In this document: in pieces, positions 42,862-51,812 of the stretch
Numbering within the stretch: position 1 is the first letter of the stretch
How the letters are laid out: each line of letters begins with the position of its first letter
NCBI RefSeq assembly: GCF_013407835.1
Contig: NZ_JACCBI010000001.1
Location: forward strand, 2,604,001-2,668,000
Length of the DNA stretch: 64,000 bases
DNA from: Agromyces atrinae
Lineage (GTDB): Bacteria > Actinomycetota > Actinomycetes > Actinomycetales > Microbacteriaceae
Reading direction: 5' to 3'
Made by a program: the position numbers and the translations under genes
Notes under the pieces: model-generated
Told to the model about the DNA's origin: nothing
Database searches by the model: none
The model's input: only the letters and a program-made list of their open reading frames with translations

Positions 42862-43989
42862 ATGACTGCTCGACGCCCGACGGTGTACGACGTCGCGGAA
42901 CGCGCGAAGGTATCGATCGCGACCGTGTCGTTCGCCTTCACGCGGCCCGACCAGATCAGCGCGACGACCCGCGAGCGTGTACTCGGCATCGCGCGCGAGA
43001 TCGGATACATGCCGAGCGCATCGGCCCGTGGCCTTGCGCGTGGCAAGACGGGCGCGCTCGGATTGCACTCGTTCGACCTGCTCATCGAGCGGCCGCAGAC
43101 ACGCGAACCCGTCGACCCCGTCGGCGAGGCGGGCGGCGCGGCGCCCGACCCCGGTGCATCGTTCGTGCCGTGGGATGACGCGGGCGACGAGTTCCTCGCC
43201 GACCCCCGGGCCTTCCCGCTCTACGTCGACGAGGTGCAGCGCGGATTCGAGCTCGAATGCCGCGCCAACGGGCGGCCGATCATGCTCTCGAGCGGAAGCG
43301 GTACGACGACGTCGGTCGCCGAGTCGGCCGGCCGTGTCGACGGTCTCGCGATCTTCCCCGGGCCATCGGCCGCGACGACCCTCGCGCAGGTCTCGCTTAA
43401 GATGCCCATCGTGCTCTTCAGCACCCCGCCCGGCGAAGACGGCCACCACCGCGTGCTCGCCGACAACGCCGGTGGCATGCGCGAGCTCGTCACGCACCTC
43501 GTGACCGACCACGGCATCACGAGCCTCGGCTTCGTCGGCGCCCTGCGCGTCGCCGACTACCGCGAGCGCTTCGAGGCGTTCCGCGAGACGCTCACCGACC
43601 TGGGCGTCGCCGCGCCCGACGAACCCCTCGACGACAGCCTCCTCGGTGAGGACCTCGGGTACACCGCCGTCATCGAGGCGTTGCGGGCGGGAACGCTGCC
43701 GCGCGCGCTCGTGTGCGCGAGCGACCAGCTCGCCCTTCCGCTGCTCGATCTGTTCGCCGCCGAGGGTGTGCGCGTGCCCGACGACGTCGTGGTCACGGGC
43801 TTCGACGGGATCTTCGCGGGCCGCCTGTCGACGCCGTCGCTCACGACCGTGCGTCAGCCCATGGAGGCCATGGGTCGCACCGCCGCGCGACTGCTCATGG
43901 ACTCGTCGCGCTCGCCCTCGGCCGAGCCCGCCGTCGTGCGCCTCGGCACCAAGCTCGTCGTGCGCGCGAGCTGCGGCTGCGCGGCGTAG
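42862..43989 (+). CDS. LacI-family regulator of the GH3/ABC operon
   Basis: The protein has 375 residues. The HTH is TVYDVAERAKVSIATVSFAFTRPDQIS and the hinge is SASARGLARGKTG. The sensor domain carries an insertion of about 35 residues near 75-110 (REPVDPVGEAGGAAPDPGAS) compared with standard LacI proteins, and ends RASCGCAA. Being the last gene of the operon and with tandem operators at the operon promoter, it most likely represses the whole unit until its sugar is present. Confidence 0.92.
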   Translation: MTARRPTVYDVAERAKVSIATVSFAFTRPDQISATTRERVLGIAREIGYMPSASARGLARGKTGALGLHSFDLLIERPQTREPVDPVGEAGGAAPDPGASFVPWDDAGDEFLADPRAFPLYVDEVQRGFELECRANGRPIMLSSGSGTTTSVAESAGRVDGLAIFPGPSAATTLAQVSLKMPIVLFSTPPGEDGHHRVLADNAGGMRELVTHLVTDHGITSLGFVGALRVADYRERFEAFRETLTDLGVAAPDEPLDDSLLGEDLGYTAVIEALRAGTLPRALVCASDQLALPLLDLFAAEGVRVPDDVVVTGFDGIFAGRLSTPSLTTVRQPMEAMGRTAARLLMDSSRSPSAEPAVVRLGTKLVVRASCGCAA

Positions 43990-44036
43990 GCGCGCGGCAT
44001 CCCCTCGCCCTCTCTTTCTCACACCCGCACCCTCAC

Positions 44037-44104
44037 GCAGGAGTGCCGTTCGCGCGCCCGAGTGCCGATCGTGCGGCACTCGCGCGCAGCACCGGCACTC
44101 CTGC
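44037..44104. repeat. Family A 68-nt nested palindromic element, copy 2
   Basis: Outer arms GCAGGAGTGCCG and CGGCACTCCTGC are perfect 12-mers. Inside, CGAGTGCCG and CGGCACTCG form a second stem around ATCGTG. GAGTGCCG therefore occurs four times, twice in each direction. About 27 bases after the element (to about 44131) are also shared with copy 3. It lies between the convergent LacI and small membrane protein genes. Confidence 0.85.
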
Positions 44105-44155
44105 GGAGTGGGGATGTCGGGAGTGGGGGATGGAACGGCGACTTCGTGTGCTTCG

Positions 44156-44605
44156 TCACCACCATGCGAGCGACAGCGTGACCCCCACTGCTCCGATGAT
44201 CGACATCGCGAGGCAGGTGGCGATGAGTGTGGCGCGTGAAGCGCGTTCAAGACGCGGGATGAGTGCGCCGCTGACGACGGCGACGGACACCCCCACCCAG
44301 GCGTACACCCCCGGCAGGAGTGCCTCTGCAGGAAGGAGCGCCTCAAGGGTAAAGCCGGTCACGCCGATGAGAGGTCCGAGCAAGCCGCGGATGACGTAGG
44401 CCGCTACCGTGCCCACTCTCTGATGCCGGGCGAGAATCAGACCGAGGGGGAGGCCGAGCACGAGGAGCAGTGGAAATGCGACTATCCCGGCGTATCCGAA
44501 GATCGTCGGAAAGGCTCTGCCGAACATCGGCAGAAGGGCCAAGGACAGGGGCAGGCAACCGATTGCGATGGCCACGAGGTAGCCGGCGCAGGTCGAGAGA
44601 ATCAC
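44156..44605 (-). CDS. Small four-helix membrane protein with atypical codon use
   Basis: The protein has 149 residues with four strongly hydrophobic segments (about 4-24, 33-58, 69-88, 98-118, possibly a fifth at 126-146). No family was recognised. Codons such as AGA, ATA, TTT, CCA and TTG, rare in neighbouring genes, are used several times. The gene is enclosed by two direct copies of the family A element with shared flanks. Both points suggest that gene and repeats arrived or moved together. The GTG start is the best available but lacks a clear ribosome binding site. Confidence 0.65.
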   Translation of the reverse strand: MILSTCAGYLVAIAIGCLPLSLALLPMFGRAFPTIFGYAGIVAFPLLLVLGLPLGLILARHQRVGTVAAYVIRGLLGPLIGVTGFTLEALLPAEALLPGVYAWVGVSVAVVSGALIPRLERASRATLIATCLAMSIIGAVGVTLSLAWW

Positions 44606-44692
44606 CGTCGAGGTCGACGGCCCTGTGTGATGACGTACTGGTGTGTCGATGCTTGCCCCCCCTCGTAAGCGCTTCCATTATGCAGCGAGCAC

Positions 44693-44760
44693 GTCGGAGT
44701 GCCGTTCGCGCGCCCGAGTGCCGGTCGGGCGGCACTCGCGCGCAGCACCGGCACTCCTGC
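44693..44760. repeat. Family A 68-nt nested palindromic element, copy 3
   Basis: It has the same four GAGTGCCG/CGGCACTC units at the same positions as copy 2, in the same orientation, 656 bases away. The left outer arm reads GTCGGAGTGCCG, so the outermost pairs are weaker. Downstream sequence (GGGGTGGGGATGTCGGGAGT) is shared with copy 2. Confidence 0.85.
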
Positions 44761-44771
44761 GGGGTGGGGAT

Positions 44772-44820
44772 GTCGGGAGTGAGGGGGTGTCGGGAGTGAG
44801 GGGGTGTCGGGAGTGGGGGA
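44772..44820 (+). repeat. 17-bp tandem repeat
   Basis: The 17-base unit GTCGGGAGTGAGGGGGT occurs at 44772 and 44789 and a partial third copy at 44806. The downstream flank of family A copy 2 contains a single unit of the same sequence. Confidence 0.8.
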
Positions 44821-44835
44821 TGACGCGGGCGGGTG

Positions 44836-45843
44836 TTACCCGGGCCGGCGCTCGCCCGTTCCTCGCTCGATGAGCCACGTAGGCAGGACGAGTTCACGCG
44901 TGAAGCCCGTGGGGTCGGAGATGCGTTCGAGGGCGAGTTCGGCGGCCTGACGGCCGAGTTCGACGGGGTCGTAGCTCACGACGGTGACGCCGATGACGTC
45001 GGCCGTGTCGAAGTCGTCGAAGCCGACGAGCGCGGTCGTCTCGTCGCGTCGGGCTCGGAGGGCCCGGAGCGCTCCGATCGTCATCCGGTTGTTGCCCGAG
45101 ACGATCGCGGTCGGCGGCTCGCTCTCGCCGAGGAGGCGATCGACGGTCGTGCTCGGCGGCACGGTGCGGTCGTCCTCGAGTCTCTCGAGCGCGGACGTGT
45201 CGCTGATGCCGGCCTCGGCCATGGCTGCGCGGTAGCCGCCGACGCGCTCGGCCTGCGTGTAGACGGATGCCGGATTGCAGACGTACCCGATGCGGCGGTG
45301 TCCATGGTCGAGCAGGTGCCGGGTCGCACGGTAGGCGCCCTCGCGATTGGCGAGCACGACCGAGTCGGCGACGAGGTTCTGCGCGGGGCGGTCGAGCGCG
45401 ATGACGGGCGTACCGAGCTGGCGCTCGCCCTCGAGGTACGACTGGTCGCCGGCGACGGGGATGAGCAGCAGCACGCCGACGCGCTGGGCGAGCAGGGCGT
45501 CGGCGACGCGCTCCTCGGCGGCGGGGGAGTCGTCGGTCGTCGCGACGACGAGGCTCATGCCGCGCGCGGCGAGCGTGCGCTCGATGCCCGAGGCGACCTT
45601 GTAGTAGAACGGGTTGCTCAGCTCGCCCATGATGAAGCCCGCGGCGTTCGTCGCGCCTCCGCGGCGGAGGCTTCGGGCGACCGTGTTGGGCCGGAAGCGC
45701 AGGCGTGTGGCGGCCGAGAGCACGCGCTTGACGGTGTCGGGGGCGACCTTGTCGCGCATCGTGAAGACGCGCGAGACGGTCTTCGCGCTCACCCCGGCGA
45801 GGCGCGCGACGTCGTCGAGGGTCGCGCGTTGCTGGATCGTCAT
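44836..45843 (-). CDS. LacI-family regulator divergent from the mannan operon
   Basis: The ATG at 45843, with AGAGGAG upstream, gives 335 residues. The HTH is TLDDVARLAGVSAKTVSRVFTMRDKVA, the hinge RPNTVARSLRRGG, and the sensor domain is standard (GFIMGELSNPFYYKVASGIE, VALVGFDDFDTADVIGVTVVSYD). It is transcribed away from the beta-mannan operon, and a near-palindromic operator overlaps that operon's promoter. It is the best candidate for the mannan repressor, though a second LacI sits at the operon's other end. Confidence 0.92.
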   Translation of the reverse strand: MTIQQRATLDDVARLAGVSAKTVSRVFTMRDKVAPDTVKRVLSAATRLRFRPNTVARSLRRGGATNAAGFIMGELSNPFYYKVASGIERTLAARGMSLVVATTDDSPAAEERVADALLAQRVGVLLLIPVAGDQSYLEGERQLGTPVIALDRPAQNLVADSVVLANREGAYRATRHLLDHGHRRIGYVCNPASVYTQAERVGGYRAAMAEAGISDTSALERLEDDRTVPPSTTVDRLLGESEPPTAIVSGNNRMTIGALRALRARRDETTALVGFDDFDTADVIGVTVVSYDPVELGRQAAELALERISDPTGFTRELVLPTWLIERGTGERRPG

Positions 45844-46149
45844 GGCGGACTCCTCTCGATCGATGTGGGCCCCGATGAGGGTCAAGTATGCACGTTCGCG
45901 AGCGAAGTCTGTCAATGACCACGTGGGACATGAAATGTCTCGGAGTGGACATCGGGCACACTTCACGGTGCACAAATGCCCGATCACACCGATTTATCGG
46001 CGGGCAGAACGAGCGTGACACGCGAGACAGCGCTGACAAACACCTATTGCTAAAGCGCTATAGCTGTGTGTACCGTCATCACACCACCCCCGGTGTCGCG
46101 GGCAGAGGAGTCCGTCGAGTTCAAGGGTGAACGACACAAGGAGAATCAC
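45844..46149. promoter_or_regulatory. Control region of the mannan operon
   Basis: These 306 bases hold no gene. TTGCTA (46047-46052) and TACCGT (46071-46076) are a possible promoter with 18-base spacing. GCTAAAGCGCTATAGC (46049-46064) is a palindrome with one mismatched pair and a central CG, overlapping the -35 and spacer: a LacI-type operator. Nearer the LacI gene are GACAT-GAA-ATGTC (45927-45939) and ATCGGGCA/TGCCCGAT (45951 and 45977), further candidate regulator sites. Confidence 0.6.
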
Positions 46150-47466
46150 ATGGCATCACGCAACGCAGTGGTCGCGGTGAGCCTCGCGGCAGTCTCGGCC
46201 CTTCTTCTCGCGGGCTGCGCCGGAGGCGACACGGGCAGTGACGAAGGCATCGACGGTGACGTGAAGGGCGAGGTCACCTTCGTGACCTGGCGCACCGATC
46301 TCATCACCGACGGAACGTTCGACGAGTACGCCGCCGAGTTCACGAAGAAGTACCCCGAGGCATCCGTGAAGTTCCAGGGCATCACCGACTACGAGGGCGA
46401 GCTCAAGACCCGCCTCAGCACCACCAACTACGGCGACGTGCTCGGCGTGCCGAACTCCGTCCAGCCCGACCAGCTCGCCGACTTCTTCGAGCCGCTCGGC
46501 GAGACCGCCGACCTCGAATCCGACTACCGCTTCCTCGCCCCGCGCAGCTTCGAGGGCACCCAGTACGGCCTCGCCCTCGGCGGCAACGCCAACGGCCTCG
46601 TCTACAACAAGAAGGTCTTCGCCGACGCGGGCATCACCGAGCTGCCCACCTCGCACGACGAGTTCATCGACGCGCTCAAGCAGGTCGACGAGAAGACCGA
46701 CGCGATCCCGCTGTACACGAACTACAAGGACGGCTGGCCGCTCAGCCAGTGGACGGGCAACCTCGGCGCGATCAGCGGCGACCCCGACGCGGTCAACAAG
46801 ATGGCGACGGATGACGCTCCCTGGACGGAGGGCACCGACATCGAGGCCATCGACGCGCTCGTGTACGACGCCGTGAGCGAGGGCCTCACCGAGCCCGACC
46901 CGCTGACGACCAACTGGGAGCAGTCGAAGGTCGACTTCGCGACGGGCAAGATCGGCGTCATGGCGCTCGGCTCGTGGGCGATCTCGCAGTTCCAGGGAGC
47001 GGCGACGGATGCCGGCACCTCGCCCGACGACGTCGGCTACATGGCATTCCCCGCCACGGCGCCCGATGGCAAGCAGTACGCGGTCATCGGCGGCGACTAC
47101 TCGCTCGGCATCAACGTGCACTCGAAGGTCAAGGCCGCCGCGAAGGCGTGGATCGACTACCTCATCGAGGACTCGGGCTTCACCGACACGCAGGGCATGG
47201 TCTCGTCGCTCGCCTCGAGCGAGCTGCCGACGAACCTCGCCGGGCTGAGTGACGCGGGCGTCGAGCTCATCGAGCTCAACCCCGCCGAGGCCGGCAAGGA
47301 GTCGCTCGTCAACAACATCGCCGACACCGCGCAGATCGACATCTGGGGCAACATCTACCGCCAGAAGCTCGTCGACATCGCTCGCGGTGCCGCCGACGGC
47401 GACGAGGCCTCGTACTTCGACCAGCTGAACACCCAGTGGGCTGACGCCATCGCGTCGGTCGGCTGA
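46150..47466 (+). CDS. Sugar ABC transporter substrate-binding lipoprotein (mannan operon)
   Basis: The ATG at 46150 follows AAGGAG and gives 438 residues. The lipobox is LAGC with Cys23. The mature part is a family 1 solute-binding protein (GEVTFVTWRTDLI, LALGGNANGLVYNKKVF, GVMALGSWAISQFQ). From its place before a beta-mannosidase and a GH113 enzyme it probably binds beta-manno-oligosaccharides. Confidence 0.92.
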   Translation: MASRNAVVAVSLAAVSALLLAGCAGGDTGSDEGIDGDVKGEVTFVTWRTDLITDGTFDEYAAEFTKKYPEASVKFQGITDYEGELKTRLSTTNYGDVLGVPNSVQPDQLADFFEPLGETADLESDYRFLAPRSFEGTQYGLALGGNANGLVYNKKVFADAGITELPTSHDEFIDALKQVDEKTDAIPLYTNYKDGWPLSQWTGNLGAISGDPDAVNKMATDDAPWTEGTDIEAIDALVYDAVSEGLTEPDPLTTNWEQSKVDFATGKIGVMALGSWAISQFQGAATDAGTSPDDVGYMAFPATAPDGKQYAVIGGDYSLGINVHSKVKAAAKAWIDYLIEDSGFTDTQGMVSSLASSELPTNLAGLSDAGVELIELNPAEAGKESLVNNIADTAQIDIWGNIYRQKLVDIARGAADGDEASYFDQLNTQWADAIASVG

Positions 47467-47500
47467 CTGAGCGACCGGGCACTGCCCTAAGGAGACACTG

Positions 47501-48511
47501 ATGTCGATCTCGACAGCGGGGCCGCAGCCGACAGGCGTGCCCGGTCCGCTCACCACCGTGCCGGAGGCGCCCGCCGCCTCCGGCGGGGGACGGCGACGCT
47601 CGAAGCGCCGCGCCCCGCTGCCCGCCGGCGGCCCCGCCGGCCAGAGGTTCTCGCAGAAGTTGACGCCGTACCTCTTCATCGTCGTGGCCGTCGCGCTGCT
47701 GCTGCTCCTGACCTACCTGCCCGCGGCGAACATGCTGTGGTACTCGGTCACCGACTGGGACGGCCTCGACAAGGACAAGAACTTCATCGGGCTCGGCAAC
47801 TACATCGAGGTCTTCACGAACCCGCGCATCTTCTCGGTGTTCGGGGTGAGCCTCTACTACTTCGCCGCGTCGTTCATGCAGATGGCGATCGCGCTCTACT
47901 TCGCCGCCCTGCTGAGCTTCTCGACGCGGTTCTCGAACCTCTTCCGCGGCATCCTGTTCTTCCCCTACCTGATCAACGGCGTCGCGATCGGCTTCGTGTT
48001 CCTCTACCTCTTCCAGCCGGGCGGAACTCTCGACTCGCTGCTGTCCTTCTTCAACCTCGAGTCGCTCCAGCGGCAGTGGCTCGGCGACCCGACCGTCGCG
48101 AACTTCTCGCTCGCGGGCACCTCGGTCTGGCGCTACACGGGCCTCAACTTCGTGCTCTTCCTCGGGGCGATCCAGTCGATCCCGAAGGAGCTCTACGAAG
48201 CCGCCGACATCGACGGTGCGAACCGCTGGCAGCAGTTCTGGAGCATCATCTTCCCCGGCATCCGTCGCATCATCGGTCTCTCGTTCATCCTCGCCATCGC
48301 CGGCAGCCTCTCGGTGTTCGAGATCCCGTTTATCATGACGGGCGGTGCGAACGGAACGAGCACCTTCGTCATCCAGACGCTGCAGACCGCATTCAACTTC
48401 CGGCAGGTCGGACTCGCCTCGGCGATGGCCGTCGTACTGCTCGCGATCGTGCTCATCGTGACGTGGGTGCAACGCAAGGTATTCCCCGACGAGAAGGTCG
48501 ACCTGACATGA
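47501..48511 (+). CDS. Sugar ABC transporter permease (MalF type, mannan operon)
   Basis: The protein has 336 residues with a long basic, proline-rich cytoplasmic N-terminus (about 1-55) and six helices. The EAA loop is PKELYEAADIDGANRWQQFWSIIFPG. TAAGGAG precedes the ATG. It overlaps the next permease gene by 4 bp. As in the GH3 operon, no ATPase is encoded here. Confidence 0.93.
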   Translation: MSISTAGPQPTGVPGPLTTVPEAPAASGGGRRRSKRRAPLPAGGPAGQRFSQKLTPYLFIVVAVALLLLLTYLPAANMLWYSVTDWDGLDKDKNFIGLGNYIEVFTNPRIFSVFGVSLYYFAASFMQMAIALYFAALLSFSTRFSNLFRGILFFPYLINGVAIGFVFLYLFQPGGTLDSLLSFFNLESLQRQWLGDPTVANFSLAGTSVWRYTGLNFVLFLGAIQSIPKELYEAADIDGANRWQQFWSIIFPGIRRIIGLSFILAIAGSLSVFEIPFIMTGGANGTSTFVIQTLQTAFNFRQVGLASAMAVVLLAIVLIVTWVQRKVFPDEKVDLT

Positions 48512-49356
48512 CCACCATCTCCCCCGCGCGTGCCCGCGCCGCCGGCAACGTCTCGGCCACGGCGAAGTACACATCGCTCATCATCGGCTGCGTCGCGACG
48601 CTGCTGCCGCTCGCCGTCGTGTTCTTCGCGAGCTTCAAGACGAGCGCCGAGTTCGGTTCGACGGGCCCGTTCGTCGCCCCCGAGAACTGGTTCAACCTCG
48701 AGAACTACATCACCGCGTTCGAGAAGGGGGGCATGGTCGAGGGCTTCCTCAACACGACGATCGTACTCGTCATCTCGCTCACCGGAACGATCGCGATCGG
48801 CACGATGGCGGCCTACGCCCTCGACCGGTTCACGTTCCGCGGCAAGACCCTCGTCGTCGGGCTGTTCCTCGTCGCGACCCTCATCCCCGGCGTCACGAGC
48901 CAGGTCGCGACGTTCCAGATCATCAACGGCCTCGGACTCTACGACTCGATGTGGGCGCTCATCCTGCTCTTCATGGGCACCGACATCATCTCGATCTACA
49001 TCTTCATCCAGTTCATGCAGTCGATCCCGATCTCGCTCGACGAGGCCGCGATGATCGACGGCGCGAACCGGTGGTCGATCTACTGGCGCATCGTGTTGCC
49101 GCTCCTGAAGCCCGCGATCGCCACGGTCGTGATCATCAAGGGCATCGCGATCTACAACGAGTTCTACCTCCCGTTCCTCTATTCACCGTCCAACCCGCTG
49201 ATCTCGACGTCGTTGTTCGCGTTCAAGGGTCCGTACGGCGCGCACTGGGAGACCATCGCCGCCGGAACGATCCTCGTCATCGTGCCCACCCTCGTCGCCT
49301 TCCTCCTGCTGCAGCGATTCATCTACAGCGGACTGACCACTGGAGCCGTCAAGTGA
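48508..49356 (+). CDS. Sugar ABC transporter permease (MalG type, mannan operon)
   Basis: The ATG at 48508 lies in an ATGA overlap and gives 282 residues with six helices. The EAA loop is PISLDEAAMIDGANRWSIYWRIVLPL. It overlaps the GH2 gene by GTGA, so all genes of the operon are translationally coupled from here on. Confidence 0.94.
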   Translation: MTTISPARARAAGNVSATAKYTSLIIGCVATLLPLAVVFFASFKTSAEFGSTGPFVAPENWFNLENYITAFEKGGMVEGFLNTTIVLVISLTGTIAIGTMAAYALDRFTFRGKTLVVGLFLVATLIPGVTSQVATFQIINGLGLYDSMWALILLFMGTDIISIYIFIQFMQSIPISLDEAAMIDGANRWSIYWRIVLPLLKPAIATVVIIKGIAIYNEFYLPFLYSPSNPLISTSLFAFKGPYGAHWETIAAGTILVIVPTLVAFLLLQRFIYSGLTTGAVK

Positions 49357-51812
49357 CCTCTCTCTCCTCCCGCGCACTCACCGACGGCTGGAGCGTGCGC
49401 GCTCTCTCGGACGCCCCGATCGGCGCGGGGCCCGTCGCGGCCGTCGTGCCCGGGTGCGTGCACCTCGACCTGATGCGGGTCGGCGCGATCCCCGACCCCT
49501 ACCTCGACGACAACGAGTCGGCGCTCGCGTGGATCGGGCTCGTCGACTGGGAGTACCGTACGACCCTCGTGGTGGATGCCGGTGAGCTCGCCGCGGCCGA
49601 GCGCCACGACCTCGTGTTCGAGGGCCTCGACACCGTCGCGACCGTGTCGCTCAACGGCGAGGTCGTCGCCGAGACCGCCAACCAGCACCGCGGCTATCGC
49701 ATCGACGTCTCCTCGCGCCTCGTCGCGGGCGACAACGACCTCGTCGTGAGCTTCGCGAGCCCCGTGAAGTACGCCAACGAGCAGAGCGTCGCCCTCGGTG
49801 TGCGGCAGCGCCCGTACCCCTTCCCCTACGAGGCGATGCGGAAGTCGGCGTCGAGCTTCGGATGGGACTGGGGCATCAAGACCACGACGAGCGGCATCTG
49901 GCGCCCGGTCGCCCTCGAGAGCTGGTCGACCGCGCGGCTCGCCGAGACGCGCGTCGTCGCGTCGGTCACCGAGGGCGGCGGCGGGTCGGTGGATGTCGTC
50001 GTCGACCTCGAACGCGCGGCCGAGACGCCTCTCACCGTGCGCGTCGACGTCGCGGGCCGGTCGTCGAGCGTCGATGTCGCCGCGGGCGCGAGTTCGGGGC
50101 ACGTCTCGGTCGAGGTGCCCGACGCCGAACTGTGGTGGCCCGCCGGCTATGGCGAGCAGCCCCTGTATGACGTGACCGTCTCGCTCGAGTCATCCGGTGC
50201 CGTGCTCGACTCGGTCGAGCGCCGCGTCGGCTTCCGCACCATCACGTGGGACACGCGGCCCGACGCCGAGGGCACCCCCTTCACGCTGCACGTCAACGGC
50301 GTGCCCGTCTTCGTCAAGGGCGCCAACTGGATTCCCGACGACGCGTTCCCCGTACGCGTCGACCGCGCCCGATACGCGCGCCGGCTCGACCAGGCGCTCG
50401 ACGCGAACCTCAACCTCATCCGGGTCTGGGGCGGCGGCATCTACGAGAGCGACGACTTCTTCGAACTGTGCGACGAGAAGGGGCTGCTCACGTGGCAGGA
50501 CTTCCTGTTCGCGTGCGCGGCGTACGCCGAGGAGGAGCCGCTGCGCGGAGAGATCGAGGCCGAGGCGCGCGAGAACATCGTGCGTCTCGCGCACCACGCG
50601 TCGCTCGTGCTGCTCACGGGCAACAACGAGAACCTCTGGGGCTACGAGGACTGGGGCTGGAAGCTGCGCCTCGACGGCAAGACGTGGGGCGCGTACTACT
50701 ACTACGAGCTGTTCCCCGCCCTCATCGAGGAGCTCGCGCCGCACGTGCCGTATGCGCCGGGCAGCCCGTTCAGCCCCGGGGGCGAGCACCCGAACGACGA
50801 GCACCACGGCACGATGCACATCTGGGATCTCTGGAACGACAAGGACTACCCGCACTACCGCGACTATCGGCCGCGCTTCGTCGCCGAGTTCGGCTGGCAG
50901 GGGCCGCCCGCGTGGTCGACGCTCACGCGGTCGATCAGCGACGACCCGCTGACCCCCGAATCGCCCGGCATGATCGTGCACCAGAAGGCGATGGAGGGCA
51001 ACAAGAAGCTCACGAACGGCCTCATCCCGCACTACCGGATGCCCGAGGAGATGGAGTCGTGGCACTGGGCGATGCAGCTCAACCAGGCGAACGCCATCAC
51101 GGTCGCGCTCGAGCACTTCCGCTCGCACTCGCCGCACACGATGGGGGCGATCGTCTGGCAGTTGAACGACTGCTGGCCGGTCACGTCGTGGGCCGCCGTC
51201 GACGGCGACGAACGGCCGAAGCCGCTGCTCTACGCGATGCGCAACGCCTTCGCGCCGCGGCTCGTGACGATCCAGCCGCGGGGGGCCGCGCTCGCCGCAG
51301 TGCTCGTCAACGACTCGCCCGAGCCGTGGTCGGGTGAGCTCACCGTCACGCGTCGCGCATTCGACGGCGTCGCGATCGCGTCGCAGAGCGTCTCGATCGA
51401 CCTCGCGGCGCGCGGCACGCTCGAGGTGCCCGTCGACGCGGGAGTGGGGGCGGCGGATGACGCGGGCGGCGAGCTGCTCGTCGCCGATCTCACCGGTGTG
51501 CGCGGCACGTGGTTCTTCACCGAGCCGCGTGACAGCGCCCTACCCGCCGCGGAGTTCGACCTCGACGTCGCCGACGCAGGGGACGGGGTCGACGTGACGG
51601 TGACCGCACGATCGCTCGTCCGCGACCTGACGTTCCTCGTCGACAAGCTCGCCCCCGAGGCGGTCGCGACCGAGGCGCTGCTGTTCCTGCTTCCGGGCGA
51701 GAGCCGCACGGTGCACGTCTCGGGACTGTCGGGGGTGGATGCCGCGGCGCTCGCGCGTATCGCGCGCACGGCGAACGAGCTCGTCTCGGTGCGCGAGCCG
51801 GTGACGACGTGA
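49353..51812 (+). CDS. Glycoside hydrolase family 2 beta-mannosidase
   Basis: The GTG at 49353 overlaps the permease stop; the protein has 819 residues and no signal peptide. The order is sugar-binding jelly roll (about 1-165), Ig-like domain (about 170-275), TIM barrel (about 280-640) and C-terminal beta domains. SSFGWDWGIKT and ELWWPAGYGEQPLYDV are beta-mannosidase features. The acid/base is E426 in TGNNENLWGYEDWGW and the nucleophile E512 in FVAEFGWQGPP. It removes mannose from the non-reducing ends of imported beta-manno-oligosaccharides. Confidence 0.94.
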   Translation: MTSLSSRALTDGWSVRALSDAPIGAGPVAAVVPGCVHLDLMRVGAIPDPYLDDNESALAWIGLVDWEYRTTLVVDAGELAAAERHDLVFEGLDTVATVSLNGEVVAETANQHRGYRIDVSSRLVAGDNDLVVSFASPVKYANEQSVALGVRQRPYPFPYEAMRKSASSFGWDWGIKTTTSGIWRPVALESWSTARLAETRVVASVTEGGGGSVDVVVDLERAAETPLTVRVDVAGRSSSVDVAAGASSGHVSVEVPDAELWWPAGYGEQPLYDVTVSLESSGAVLDSVERRVGFRTITWDTRPDAEGTPFTLHVNGVPVFVKGANWIPDDAFPVRVDRARYARRLDQALDANLNLIRVWGGGIYESDDFFELCDEKGLLTWQDFLFACAAYAEEEPLRGEIEAEARENIVRLAHHASLVLLTGNNENLWGYEDWGWKLRLDGKTWGAYYYYELFPALIEELAPHVPYAPGSPFSPGGEHPNDEHHGTMHIWDLWNDKDYPHYRDYRPRFVAEFGWQGPPAWSTLTRSISDDPLTPESPGMIVHQKAMEGNKKLTNGLIPHYRMPEEMESWHWAMQLNQANAITVALEHFRSHSPHTMGAIVWQLNDCWPVTSWAAVDGDERPKPLLYAMRNAFAPRLVTIQPRGAALAAVLVNDSPEPWSGELTVTRRAFDGVAIASQSVSIDLAARGTLEVPVDAGVGAADDAGGELLVADLTGVRGTWFFTEPRDSALPAAEFDLDVADAGDGVDVTVTARSLVRDLTFLVDKLAPEAVATEALLFLLPGESRTVHVSGLSGVDAAALARIARTANELVSVREPVTT

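Noticed and set aside
44037..44104. Family A element as a simple intrinsic terminator of the LacI gene
   Set aside because: Other copies occur upstream of genes and between codirectional genes, and the nested, length-conserved structure is more elaborate than a terminator needs; a termination side effect is still possible.
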